Shown one piece after another: positions 23,457 through 33,342 of a DNA stretch of 53,552 nt. Where the stretch lies: the NCBI GenBank assembly GCA_964607765.1, contig CAZSNT010000055.1:1-53552 (forward strand), given 5' to 3'. Made by a program: the position numbers and the translations under genes. Source of the DNA: CAZSNT01 sp964607765 (GTDB taxonomy: Bacteria; Verrucomicrobiota; Lentisphaeria; Oligosphaerales; JABHEG01). Position 1 is the first letter of the stretch, and each line of letters begins with the position of its first letter. Under the pieces are notes generated by a model. That model did not search any database. It saw only the letters and a program-made list of their open reading frames with translations, and was not told the origin of the DNA.

Positions 23457-26400
23457 GTGAACAACGGGATGGTCAGAGAGTTCGGCCTGCCAGACCTGCC
23501 GCAGGAGGTCTTTCTCAACAGCGCCGAGAAAGTGCTCGCACACGGGGGGAGCGAACACAGTCACCATATGCGACGGGCCTTCCGCGAACTCGGCATTGAC
23601 GCAATCCTGGTCATTGGCGGAGTCCCTACGGTCTACTTCAAGCGTGTGCCGGGAAGACTTGACCGAATAACGGCAGGGCAGATCCAGAAGAAGGTGTGGA
23701 ACCAGGCTACGGCCAGCGTACTGGTGCTGAGGGATGAACACACGGTCTATGTCTTCGCCGCGCAGGGATGCCCCGATAGTGCAGGTGGCGCATTGGCAGG
23801 GCATCCGTGCTTTGTGGATTCCCTAGATTGGGCTGCCGACGTGCTGGAAGACGTGCGTTTCGTGGAGCGCATTGCCACCGGGGCATTCTACCGGGAGTAT
23901 CCCGGCAAATTCAGGCCCACCACGTCGGTAGACCACTATCTGATTGGCAATTTGAAGGCGCTCTGCGACAGACTGATCCAGGGCAAGCCGGACGACAGCC
24001 GATCTGCCATCAACGCTTTCGTAGGCAGACTGGTGTTTCTCTGCTACCTCATCGACCGGCTGATCATCCGTCTTGGCGACTACCCCGGCGTCCCTCGGGA
24101 CGTATCCAAGTTGCCGGCTCTGTTCGTCCGCTTGCAGGGCGATAGCGAACGGTTGCATGCGGTCTTCTTTGGTCTCTTGGATGCCGTCAGGCAGGATTTC
24201 AATGGCAGCATGTTTGACGACACCATTGACAGAGAGAGAGAACTCATAACGGTTGCGGACATGCAGACGCTGGGGTGGTTTCTGAATGCGGATGACCTCC
24301 GCTGCCACCAGCCTACTTTGCCTTTCTGCATGTACGATTTCTCTGTCATTCCTGTCGAGACCATCAGTGCCATCTATGAGCAGCTCCTCGGATGGGCGGA
24401 TCTGGCGGAGAAGACGGCGACGGGCTCGTTCTACACTCCTCGGCATCTTGCCGAGATGACTGTCAGCGAAGTCACTGCCGGGCTGGAGACACTTCTGGAC
24501 AAGAGTTTCCTCGATCCGTCCTGTGGATCTGGCATCTTCCTCGTCACACTCTTCAATCGGATGGCAGAGGAATGGCGGCGACGGAATCTGTCTCTGGCGG
24601 AGGACAACGATGTAAAGGCCAGCGTGCTGAAACGGTTGCTGCTTGACAATGTCTGCGGGATCGATGTCAAAGACACGGCATGCCAGATCGCCTGCTTCAG
24701 CCTGTACGTTGCTCTGCTCGATCAGTTTGACCCACCCTATCTTGCGGCCCTGCAGAACCGCCAACAGCGGTTCCTGCCGAAGCTCCTTGGCAGACAGCAC
24801 GACGATGGCTCGTTTCCGGCAGGCGCGAGCGTTCTCTGGGGAGACTTCTTTCGAACGCCTACCCACTGGGAACGCGCATCTTTCGATGTTGTCGTTGGGA
24901 ATCCTCCGTGGGTGGGAAGGCTGGCCAAAGACAAGGAAGTAGTTTCTTCCGCTCTGGCCTGGGCGAGAGATCCTGTCAGGAACGCGTGGCGAGAGGCATG
25001 CGGCATCCCTGTCTTGAGGCGCAAATCAGAGCGGAGGCGATTGACCAAATCCGTGTTCCTTCCCAACAATCAGGTTGCGCACACGTTCATGTGGAAAGCT
25101 CCACTTCATGTGAAGCCAGGCGGTCGGTGTTGTCTTCTCCTTCCGTCTTCCGTCCTGCTCAACAATCAGACCCAGGAGTTCCAGGCAAGGTGGCTCAGGC
25201 AAAACACGCTTGAGCGGGTGGTGCAGTTCGCTGACTACCGTCGCATCTTGTTCGAGGGAGCCATCAGTCCGTGCGTGATGGTTCGCTTCCGGGAAGGACA
25301 CCCCAAGACAGATCGACACGTTTTCGAGCACATTGCGCCTAGGTTCATCCGGGCAGACACGCGTTGCGGACGTATCCCTGTACGCCCGAATGATCGCGAG
25401 TCAGTCTTTCTCGGGGACGTTCTCGCGGCTGTTGAGAACGGTCGTCCGACCGCCTTCTGGAAGCAACTGCAGCGTTCGTCACTCCGTGAACGCCGCTTCC
25501 TCCGCTTCCTCGAAGGCTGCCCGACCATCCTCGATTCCATCGGCAAGGCAGGCGGGAAGGCAGGCTGGCTGAAGGGGGTTGGTTTCCAACCTGATTACCG
25601 GGTGAAGCACTACCCCAATCCCAAACCAGTTCCTTGGTCGCTTGACGAAACGCTATACGTCTCTGCGGAGACTATGCCCAAGTCACCGGTGTTGTTGAGA
25701 AGGGACTGTGTTACACTCCGGCAAGGCCTGAGCGGCATGACGACCTGCGTTAGTGGGAAGCGGTGGCCTGCTAGCCTCTTGACACTTCGCAGGGCGCCAG
25801 ATGAGCGCTTGTTCCAGCCGCCTCTGCTGGTCTTCAATCAAGGTTTCACCAAGTTCTCGTTCGTCAGTTTTCCGGTCGTTTTCCGCGATTCTCTTCGCTC
25901 CATCTCCGTGAGGGATGAGGATGCCTTTCTCGTTGCCTTCCTTGCCGCCTGCTTAGGTTCCCCCCTCGCCCCTTTCATGCAGTTCCACACGGCGAGCACT
26001 CTTGCAACTGAACGGCAACGTGTGAATCTGGATGATGAATTCCTCTCGTTCCCATTCCCTCTTCCCGGATGGCGGCATGTAGCAGAGGACGCTCGCGAGA
26101 TAGCGGCTCGTGCGGCGACGGAAGTCCAAAGCTTAGAGGAGGAGCTTGAGGCGCGGTACGCACGAGAACAGACAGGAGGTCTGGAACTCTCTGCGGAATC
26201 AGCGGACGGGTACCGCACTAGACGTGTGGGGGAACTCCGCGCCAGACTGAACCAACTCGTGTATGACTATTTCGGGCTGACAGATGAAGAGATTGCCCTT
26301 GTTGAGGACACTTGGCACGTATACTTGCCAAGCGCTACACCAGAGAGCTACAGCAAAGACATCCCCACGCTGCGACCGACCAGCCCTGAACAGCGTCTCG

Positions 26401-26795
26401 TGTATGCCAGGTGGCTATGTCGTGCGCTCAATCGCTGGGCGCGTGAAGCGCAACCGGCCGGCCGGGAGCCTCCGTTCTTCTTCACCGCAGAGACGTCTAG
26501 GCTGGATGTCGTAGGGCAGGTCCTGGTCACGCTTAGCAAAGGGAGCGTCGAGACGGAACCGCTTGAGTGTGAGATGGTCGACGCAGGTCTGGTGGAAGCA
26601 GTGGGACGCTTGGCTGCTCTAGATTTGAGACGCCATGGCCCCTTCGACTACCTGTATGGCACTGTTGTAGTGGACAAGAGCTACATCCGGATTCTCAAAC
26701 CGGACCTCCTCGGGGAGTGGACGCGCACAGCAGCGCTCAACGACGCCGCGGAGATCTACCAAGCGATCGTGACGTCTTCGGAGGACAAGGGGTGA
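23457..26795 (+). CDS. N6-adenine DNA methyltransferase (Eco57I/type IIG-like)
   Basis: A 1112-residue gamma-class methylase. Key motifs are TGSFYTPRHLAE (conserved in type I/IIG enzymes), motif I DPSCGSGIF at 353-361 for S-adenosylmethionine, and motif IV NPPW at 482-485 for the target adenine. Residues 1-300 have no clear endonuclease signature, and residues 600-1112 resemble the target-recognition and helical C-terminal part of Eco57I-type enzymes. The separate PD-(D/E)XK gene overlapping downstream supplies the likely cleavage subunit. The start is GTG 23457 or ATG 23469; neither has a strong SD. Coupled to the LexA-like gene by an 8-nt gap. Confidence 0.85.
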   Translation: MNNGMVREFGLPDLPQEVFLNSAEKVLAHGGSEHSHHMRRAFRELGIDAILVIGGVPTVYFKRVPGRLDRITAGQIQKKVWNQATASVLVLRDEHTVYVFAAQGCPDSAGGALAGHPCFVDSLDWAADVLEDVRFVERIATGAFYREYPGKFRPTTSVDHYLIGNLKALCDRLIQGKPDDSRSAINAFVGRLVFLCYLIDRLIIRLGDYPGVPRDVSKLPALFVRLQGDSERLHAVFFGLLDAVRQDFNGSMFDDTIDRERELITVADMQTLGWFLNADDLRCHQPTLPFCMYDFSVIPVETISAIYEQLLGWADLAEKTATGSFYTPRHLAEMTVSEVTAGLETLLDKSFLDPSCGSGIFLVTLFNRMAEEWRRRNLSLAEDNDVKASVLKRLLLDNVCGIDVKDTACQIACFSLYVALLDQFDPPYLAALQNRQQRFLPKLLGRQHDDGSFPAGASVLWGDFFRTPTHWERASFDVVVGNPPWVGRLAKDKEVVSSALAWARDPVRNAWREACGIPVLRRKSERRRLTKSVFLPNNQVAHTFMWKAPLHVKPGGRCCLLLPSSVLLNNQTQEFQARWLRQNTLERVVQFADYRRILFEGAISPCVMVRFREGHPKTDRHVFEHIAPRFIRADTRCGRIPVRPNDRESVFLGDVLAAVENGRPTAFWKQLQRSSLRERRFLRFLEGCPTILDSIGKAGGKAGWLKGVGFQPDYRVKHYPNPKPVPWSLDETLYVSAETMPKSPVLLRRDCVTLRQGLSGMTTCVSGKRWPASLLTLRRAPDERLFQPPLLVFNQGFTKFSFVSFPVVFRDSLRSISVRDEDAFLVAFLAACLGSPLAPFMQFHTASTLATERQRVNLDDEFLSFPFPLPGWRHVAEDAREIAARAATEVQSLEEELEARYAREQTGGLELSAESADGYRTRRVGELRARLNQLVYDYFGLTDEEIALVEDTWHVYLPSATPESYSKDIPTLRPTSPEQRLVYARWLCRALNRWAREAQPAGREPPFFFTAETSRLDVVGQVLVTLSKGSVETEPLECEMVDAGLVEAVGRLAALDLRRHGPFDYLYGTVVVDKSYIRILKPDLLGEWTRTAALNDAAEIYQAIVTSSEDKG

Positions 26796-27442
26796 TCGTC
26801 GGGGGGAAGCACTTCGATGACTGGTCTGACGCTTTTCCTGGCGGCCTCCTGTCTGGCGTCTTCCGCCTTCTGGCTGAGCAGTGGCCGCTCTTCGCGCGGG
26901 GAACGGCGAGACCGCTGGAGAACCGCATCACCAACCGTTTCATAGCACACCTGCACGTCGCCATGCGGCGCATGCGCAAGCCCTTCCATTTCGATTGCCG
27001 CCCCAAGATCCCAAGGGCTGAGAGCGATACGGAACTGGGTGAGCCGGACATCAAAGTGCAAGCGGGACGACGTGCAGATGTCTTTCTCACCATTGAGTGC
27101 AAGAGACTCAACGTGGGGTACGGCGACAATGCGGATGAGTACGCTGGCTCGGATGGAATGGGCTGCTTCATCGACGGGAAGTACATGACCAATCCCGAAA
27201 GCGGCGGTATGCTCGGCTACGTCATGGATGATCGCGTTGACGCAGCCCGAACTGCGATCAACGGCCAACTCAGACGTAAACGGGCCCCGCTGTGCCTCAA
27301 GCCACCCGCGGAGCTCACTCCTGCGAGCTTCGCCGATGAGGGCACACCTGTGCTCACGACAGTCCACGGGCTGGCGGGAGGCCCAGACTTCACGATCTAT
27401 CACTTGCTTCTCCCCTACAGTGGGTGTGCGTCAGATGAATAG
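26792..27442 (+). CDS. PD-(D/E)XK restriction endonuclease-like protein
   Basis: A 216-residue protein carrying a PD-(D/E)XK core: E84-P85-D86-I87, then FLTIECKRL with Glu102 and Lys104. Flanking text (RPLENRITNRFIAHLHVAMR before; KYMTNPESGGMLGYVMDD after) resembles restriction-type nucleases paired with N6-methylases. It starts with GTG at 26792, overlapping the methylase stop (GTGA) with GGAGGA upstream, so the stoichiometry is probably coupled. It would be the cleavage partner in the restriction-modification system. I cannot predict the recognition site. Confidence 0.75.
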   Translation: MIVGGKHFDDWSDAFPGGLLSGVFRLLAEQWPLFARGTARPLENRITNRFIAHLHVAMRRMRKPFHFDCRPKIPRAESDTELGEPDIKVQAGRRADVFLTIECKRLNVGYGDNADEYAGSDGMGCFIDGKYMTNPESGGMLGYVMDDRVDAARTAINGQLRRKRAPLCLKPPAELTPASFADEGTPVLTTVHGLAGGPDFTIYHLLLPYSGCASDE

Positions 27443-28108
27443 GCCTCGAAGGGAAGAGGACACACTGCCGGAAGCGTCGTTGCTGTGTGCGATTGACCGC
27501 GACTCAGGTCCTCTGCCGCAGGGGGCCGTCTTTGTGCGTGGCCGGACAAGGAGGCCACACGACGTGGCCATTGCCGAACGGAACGCTTGCCATGCGATCA
27601 CGTGCAGCCCACACCGCGGTTTGCCGCTGTCAGCGTGCCGTAAGATTCCCGCATTTGGTGCGTAAGTACTATGTAGAGGGTCGGCAGAATCGGCCCGTGT
27701 CGTCCCGCTTGGTGCTGCAGTTCTGGCGACGGACGCATGTTCCCTGCAAGCCAGGCGTTGTCGGCAGTGTGTGTCAGGCTGAGTCAGACCCCAGGCCCTG
27801 GCGCGGCTCGGGCGTGTCCGAAGATCGCTTCCTCTGCTAGTTTTGGATAACGGCAGCGGGTAGAGGCAGAGCTAGAACAGTCCACGTGGGATCCAGACTG
27901 CGTTGCCGGATCGTGTGGCTGGGGCCAGGGCCGCGGCGAGTTGACAGGCGAGAAGAGCATCGCACGAGTCCGACATGTGCGGGAGGCCGTATCAGCCACC
28001 CGAGATTGGTATGCCTGCGCGGAGGCCGAGTTGGTCAGCCTGAGACTGTAGCGTCTGAGTCGATGGGGTCGCGAATCCGCTAGCGCTGCCCCAGAAAGGA
28101 ATTCTGGT
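27443..28108. other. Long gap with no supported gene
   Basis: Between the nuclease and the symporter there are about 660 nt. Several short ORFs occur but none resembles a protein or has a good SD. I see no tRNA, repeat or array. The last 100 nt should contain the symporter promoter. Confidence 0.4.
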
Positions 28109-29452
28109 ATGATAGGAACGGTTTTCGCTCTGTCGATCTATGCAGCCATCCTCCTCTGGGCTGGCTGGTTGAATCGAAAACAGACAGGGAGCCTCGATTT
28201 TCACCTTTCCGGACGCCGCGTGGGAGTCCTGAGGATAGGTATGTCCACGTTCTCATTGGTTGGTGGTGGCGAGTTTGTCACGCTTACTGCGCTGGCCTAT
28301 GCATACGGTTCCATGAGTTCCGCATTCTTTGTGGGAGTTGTCGCCGGATTCGGTGTGTTCGGGGTGCTTGCCCATAGAGCCCGCCAGCGCGTCGAAGTAG
28401 CAGACATTCATTCGAGTCCCGATTTCTTCTACGCTGAGTTCGGCCGCAGGGCTTCCAGCGTGGCAACGCTTCTTGCAGCCCTCTCAATCGCGTCACTGTT
28501 TGTTCTCCAACTTATGATAGGTGGGCAACTACTCGAATCTGCAGCCGGGCTGCCCGCGTGGGTGTGTACGCTGGGCATGGCGACTGTCGTTTGCGCCTAC
28601 GTCTATCTTGGCGGCTTCAACGGCATCCTCACCACGGATCTCATTCAGGGCGCCTGCCTGGCCGTGGCCATGCTCACGCTCGTGGTGGCATATGCGCTAG
28701 CGCCCGAAACAAAGGCTGCCCCTCCCTACGTCCACGGCCCCATCCCTCTATCGGACGCGGTGACCCTGATCATTACGGGGTTCTTCGCGGTGGTTGGCGG
28801 CGCTGACGTCTGGCAACGTGTGTGCAGCGCGCGGGACGACAGGGCCGCCGCGAGAGGACTCTATCTTGGGGGAGTTGGTTGGGTGTTTCTCGGTGGACTT
28901 ATCGTCTTCCTGGCCCTGATGATAGCGGCTCGGCATCCCACTGCGGACCCAAACACTGCCTTTGTCGAGATGCTTATGGCCGATTTGCCAGCTTGGCTCG
29001 CCTCGTTCGTTGCGCTGCTGCTGTTCTCGGCATTGCTTTCGACGGCAGACACGGAGCTGTTCTTGCTAGCCGTTCTCATCGGCAAAGAGTCCAACCGAGG
29101 GAAGCCTGACGTAGAGCTCTCGACGCGGAGTACGAAGCGTCTGGTTGTCTGCATTACTGCAGCGGGGGCACTCGCTGCGCTCATTCTTGAAGGGCTTGTG
29201 AACGTATACTTCATCCTCCTCTACTGCATGATGATCCTCGGTCCAGTAGCTTTGGCCCGCATGCTGGGCCGAGCTTCAGCGGCGCTTGCGTTGATCGGGC
29301 TCGTAGTTGGCGCTAGCACGCTGTTGGCGCTCGCCATCACGGGGCAGCTTCAGGGATGGTATCCTCTTCTGATCCTTGTCGGCCCGGCACTCACCTTCGC
29401 GGCAAAGGGGCAGTCCGTTGCCGCCTTGGCGGATGAGGGGGGCCCGCGGTGA
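28109..29452 (+). CDS. Sodium:solute symporter family protein
   Basis: A 447-residue polytopic membrane protein of the SSS family (PF00474). At least eleven hydrophobic segments are visible, with SLDFHLSGRRVGVLRIGMS after the first helix, YVYLGGFNGILTTDLIQG (the family signature region around TM4-5), and FFAVVGGADVWQRVCSARDD followed by FSALLSTADTELFL. Family members import sugars, amino acids, vitamins or urea with sodium; some are sensors. It is slightly shorter than the usual 500-600 residues. SD AGAAAGGA precedes the ATG. It overlaps the next membrane gene by 4 nt and is likely cargo of the island. Confidence 0.85.
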   Translation: MIGTVFALSIYAAILLWAGWLNRKQTGSLDFHLSGRRVGVLRIGMSTFSLVGGGEFVTLTALAYAYGSMSSAFFVGVVAGFGVFGVLAHRARQRVEVADIHSSPDFFYAEFGRRASSVATLLAALSIASLFVLQLMIGGQLLESAAGLPAWVCTLGMATVVCAYVYLGGFNGILTTDLIQGACLAVAMLTLVVAYALAPETKAAPPYVHGPIPLSDAVTLIITGFFAVVGGADVWQRVCSARDDRAAARGLYLGGVGWVFLGGLIVFLALMIAARHPTADPNTAFVEMLMADLPAWLASFVALLLFSALLSTADTELFLLAVLIGKESNRGKPDVELSTRSTKRLVVCITAAGALAALILEGLVNVYFILLYCMMILGPVALARMLGRASAALALIGLVVGASTLLALAITGQLQGWYPLLILVGPALTFAAKGQSVAALADEGGPR

Positions 29453-30141
29453 AAGTGGACAAGACGAGAATCGCCACAGTCTCATCCCCAGTGTTCTGGG
29501 GATCGTTTCTGGGCATGCTGTTTGCTGCAGTAGTGGCTGGTCTTTCCTACCTCCATATCATCGGGGGCGCTTCCCAGCAGACTGTGCCGGGCCAAAGCGG
29601 ATACGTAGTGGTGTTCCTGTCGCTACTCTGTGTTCGCTACTACGCGAGCGTCATATTCCTTACGTATCTGGACCCCATGACCCCGGAAGTCCGTGGTCTT
29701 GACCCGAGAGCACGCCGCGCGGTCTTCTGGATTCAGTTGTTGCTGATCTTTGGGTGTAGCGCCAGCGCTTCTCTCCTTCCAGTGTTTGGGGTCGGCGCAG
29801 CGTGTTTCATCGTTATCTCTCAGGGGGTCATGATGGCGCGATACTGGTTCATAGTCGGGTCGTTCGTAATCTCGGAACAACCGAAGGGAGACCGGCATAT
29901 CATCCTTCTCATTGCGGACATTGCTATCCTGGGGTCAGCGGTCTACTACTTTTTGATGGAGATAGCGATTCTGACGTATGACCGGGGAGCCGCTGGGTTG
30001 TGTCTGGGCGCTGTTTTCATCAGTTTTGTCAGTGAGTGTGCCATTGGTTACTACAGGTCAATCAGAGCTTTCGTCAGAGAAACGCGCGCTTCGCTCGCAG
30101 ACCCAGAACCAGGCCCAGAAGAGATGGCAGCGGGGACATGA
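29449..30141 (+). CDS. Polytopic membrane protein of unknown family
   Basis: A 230-residue protein with about six hydrophobic segments (roughly residues 14-38, 48-70, 90-112, 115-137, 148-168, 175-197) and a hydrophilic acidic tail. I do not recognise a family. It starts with GTG overlapping the symporter stop (GTGA), which indicates coupled translation and suggests a subunit or partner of the symporter. Confidence 0.65.
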   Translation: MKVDKTRIATVSSPVFWGSFLGMLFAAVVAGLSYLHIIGGASQQTVPGQSGYVVVFLSLLCVRYYASVIFLTYLDPMTPEVRGLDPRARRAVFWIQLLLIFGCSASASLLPVFGVGAACFIVISQGVMMARYWFIVGSFVISEQPKGDRHIILLIADIAILGSAVYYFLMEIAILTYDRGAAGLCLGAVFISFVSECAIGYYRSIRAFVRETRASLADPEPGPEEMAAGT

Positions 30142-30861
30142 ATCGCTTCCCCGAACTTCCTCCCCCGAGAGCGATTGGGTGTTGTGCCGCTGCAGTGTCA
30201 TCCCGCAGACGCCCACCCGAAGAAGAGCATGTGTGGCAACGCGTCCAAGGTGATTCCGTACTACTGGCGTGCGATTCAAGAGGCCACGATGGAGAGTTCC
30301 GCAATATGAGCGGCGGCGGAAGGACATGAGAACTGGATTCGAGCATGTGTAGCTCATCGAGGGCAGCGTGAGTGGTCCAGACGCCAAGCCATCGCAGAGG
30401 CCGGGTGCCATGGGGTATCCCCTGAGCACGTTTGCGACGGTCGTTCGCAGAGCCAGGCAATCGACGAGTACGACGTTCCCGTGATCTCACTCGGAGCCAC
30501 CTCCCAGAGAACGTCATGTGGCAGGCGTGGCGTTTCGTCTGGAGGCGTGTTGTTGACGTCAGAAGAGCTCGTTGCCAGGGACTTGCGCGCACAGGGATAC
30601 GAGGAGGCGCTGCTTCCAACGCCCTCTTCGCAGCCACGATGTGGCTTCACACTCAGGATCCAGAGGATCTCCGCATGCAGATGGTGTCGTTTGGGGACAG
30701 AAACGTTGCCGGAGAGGGGCGCAAAGGAGATCCCATTTGGGCAGATCTTCCAGACGACTTCGGCTTTCTCGGGTACGCTGTCGGTTGGTCAAGGGTGGTC
30801 CGGGAGCACTTAGCCTGATCTATTCACCAGGAGAGCTACTGAGCACGGACGAGTAGGCTCG
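30142..30861. other. Degenerate region, no confident gene
   Basis: About 720 nt left of the insertion sequence. One plus-strand ORF at 30432-30818 has a protein-like end (MWLHTQDPEDLRMQMVSFGD and DDFGFLGYAVGWSRV), but its first half looks like noise and it has no SD. It may be the remnant of a decayed gene. Confidence 0.3.
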
Positions 30862-30881
30862 TAGTACCGGCTTCAGCCGGT
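30862..30881. repeat. REP-like hairpin at the IS target
   Basis: GTAGTACCGGCTTCAGCCGG is followed by TCCGAAAAAAGG. ACCGGCT (30866-30872) pairs with AGCCGGT (30875-30881). To the right of the IS, AAAGGCGGTACTAC (32793-32806) is the complement of CCGCCTT (30903-30909) and of GTAGTACC. Removing the IS would restore a two-hairpin palindrome with outer arms GTAGTA/TACTAC. Confidence 0.55.
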
Positions 30882-30910
30882 CCGAAAAAAGGGATCAAGA
30901 TTCCGCCTTC

Positions 30911-32792
30911 AGGGCCTGTTGATTTAACACCTGCACCATAGCAGCATTCTCTTTTACTGTAAATAGAAGCTGGTATAGTTCTCATGTTCCGTCCCGCATG
31001 GTGCCGGGCGGACGATCTGACTGGGACGTATCGGATGCCTGAGCACAGATGGGCCGAGGGCCCACGACATCGCCGACAGCGGATGCTGCTTGCGTTGAGC
31101 CTTGACGAGCAGCTGCCGCTGGATGCGTCGATTCGCCAAGTTGATATGGTTCTTCAGCGCCTCGATTGGGCGCCTTGGGAGGGACATTACTCGGTTGGCG
31201 GCAGGGGACGTCCCCCGATCCATCCCCGGTTGGTGGCCGGATGCATCCTGTATGGGGTGATGAATCGAATCCGCAGCAGCCGAGATTTGGAAACGGCGAC
31301 CCGTCTGCGGGTTGACTTTCAGTGGTTCCTTGACGGGCTGACTATCGATCACACGACTTTCTCGACGTTCCGCAATCGTTTTGAGGCCGAGTTGAAAGAG
31401 CTTCTCGCTGAGATGAACCGCGAGGCCCGTCGTCTGGCCCGAGAAATGGCGGGCGGAGAACCGACCGCTCACGTGGCGTTGGACGGTACAAGCATTCGGG
31501 CGAACAGCGACAGATACGGAGCACGGACGGCCTTGCGGCTGGAGCAAGCTCTGCAGCAGTTGCAGCGTGAGTTCGACCAAGTGATGTGCGAGATGGAGAT
31601 GCTCGACGCGATGGATGCGCTGGACCAACAGAGCGTCGCGGCGCTTGAGAAGCAGGCGGCCAAGTTGGATGCGGACAGACGCAAGGTAGAAGAGGCCCTG
31701 AAGACAGCTCGTGAGCGCGATCACGCGAAGAAAGCTAAGGACGGGAAGAACGCCACAGCAGTCCGTGTACCCGTCACCGATCCTGAGTCCACGTTGTTGC
31801 CCAACAAGGATGGTGGCCATGCCCCCAACTACATCGCAACGGCGGCAGCCGATACGCAGACTGGGTTGATCACGCACGCCGGTATCGCCGAGGGGGCAGA
31901 TGAAGCCGGCATGGTCAGCGCTGCGCTGGAGGATACGGAGAGTGCACTCGGAAAAAAACCAGATAAGCTGTTGTGCGACAGCAACTTTTCCAGCGGAGAG
32001 AATCTCAGTCGGCTTGAGGATGAGCAGATCGAGATGCTCTCTCCGAGCCCTTCGACCGATCCGGACAATCCCGCCCGACGGGCCGACCCGACTCAACCGA
32101 TTGGGCCGGACCAAATCCAGGCCTTGCTGAAGTGAAAGGGCAAACTGTCCAAAGCGCTCTTTGCCTATGATGCGGAGTTGGATCTTTACCGTTGTCCGAT
32201 GGGCCGTAATCTGCCGTTCAACCGCAAGGTCAAACGTACTGACAAGAGGGGACAGAAGCATCCAGTTCGGGAATACCGATGTGAGAACTGCTCGGACTGT
32301 CCGCTGGCCAGCAAGTGCCTCAGTCGCAAAGCCAAGGCGCGCACGGTTTCGCGCGATCGCCACGAACCCTGTCGGGAACGGCTCGCGCAGCGAATGGGCA
32401 CAGAACAGGCCCGAAACGACTACGCCAGCAGAGCGCCGACCATCGAAGGAGTATTCGGAACAATCAAGGGAGCCATGGGGATCCGTGCGTTCTGGACCAG
32501 GGGGATCGAGCGGGTCCGCACAGAATGGTGCTGGATCTGCACAGCCTACAACCTGAAGAAGCTGCTCAGACTGCTTGCCGAGACCCCCGACGCGCGTCCC
32601 GAGGTCCCGGACTGCACAGAGCGTCCTGCAACAAGCGCCATTGCGGCCTCGCAACGGCCCGCAAACGGCACGCTCCAGTACCGTTCGCCCCCCCATCCCC
32701 GAATGCTGGAGGCGGCATGAAGCAGCTATGGAGAGAATCGACAGGTTCATACAAAGCACCGGGGCCGTTTGTCCTTTTCTTCAACAGGCCCT
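30911..32792 (+). mobile_element. IS1182-family insertion sequence
   Basis: The element is about 1.88 kb with terminal inverted repeats beginning AGGGCCTGTTGA (30911-30922) and ending TCAACAGGCCCT (32781-32792). Including the flanking CCGCCTT and AAGGCGG the inverted match is 19 of 20. It carries one transposase gene, interrupted by a stop. No direct target duplication is visible because it sits inside a palindrome. Confidence 0.8.
30984..32720 (+). pseudogene. IS1182-type transposase with internal TGA
   Basis: The frame encodes a DDE transposase: the N-terminal InsH-type domain (VDMVLQRLDWAPWEGHYSVG, RPPIHPRLVAGCILYG), a charged coiled-coil insertion around residues 185-255, ALDGTSIRANSD and a C-terminal zinc-knuckle-like CENCSDCPLASKCLS with APTIEGVFGTIKG. 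An in-frame TGA at 32133-32135 splits it after residue 383; the same frame continues for another 195 codons with good family sequence. This is a single nonsense change, so the copy is probably inactive. Confidence 0.85.
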
Positions 32793-32800
32793 AAAGGCGG

Positions 32801-33342
32801 TACTACAAACGGGTTGGGGTCCTTCCAGGCAGAACGTCCTTTCCCGAGTTCATGAATAATCCAGGTTAGGTTCCCTCGCCGTGTCAAGAGAGGAGTTTCT
32901 GGGGACATCCTACCTATGGGTTGAGCCAAGCATGAGTCCTCGGCAGTATCTGCGGGCATACCATCCTCACAATGTCGAGGCAGCAACGCACTGCTTTGTG
33001 TCCTGCCGGGCGACAGAGACATCGGCATCCTCATATATCTCGGCGGGAGCCACTCCTATGAGGCGACCGGGTCTGAAGGGACCTGGGACGCCTTCATCCC
33101 TTGGGGACGACAGAGAGCACGGGCCCGTCCGTGAGCCCCAAAGACCACATCGAAGGCGCGTGGGATCTGAGCGAGAGGCTTGGTTGCGTTGGTCGGAACT
33201 CATGGTAGAAGGCTCTGATGGCGTCACACACACTTGGTGGGCTGAGCGATGGTAGGCATCCGTTCCGGTGGAGCCTACTTCCTGGTCTCAATCGCACAAT
33301 ATGTGAACAACGAAAAAGCAGTCGTTTTCTAACCTATTGAGG
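32801..33342. other. Gene-free DNA between the IS and the integrase
   Basis: About 540 nt with no gene I can support on either strand. Short frames lack family features. It ends at the att core inside the integrase stop region. Confidence 0.4.

Noticed and set aside
30432..30818. 128-codon plus-strand frame as a real gene
   Set aside because: Only its last part looks like protein, no SD and no recognised family; noted as decayed sequence.
30954..32759. 601-codon antisense frame over the insertion sequence
   Set aside because: Antisense to a clear IS1182 transposase; the sense strand carries the motifs.
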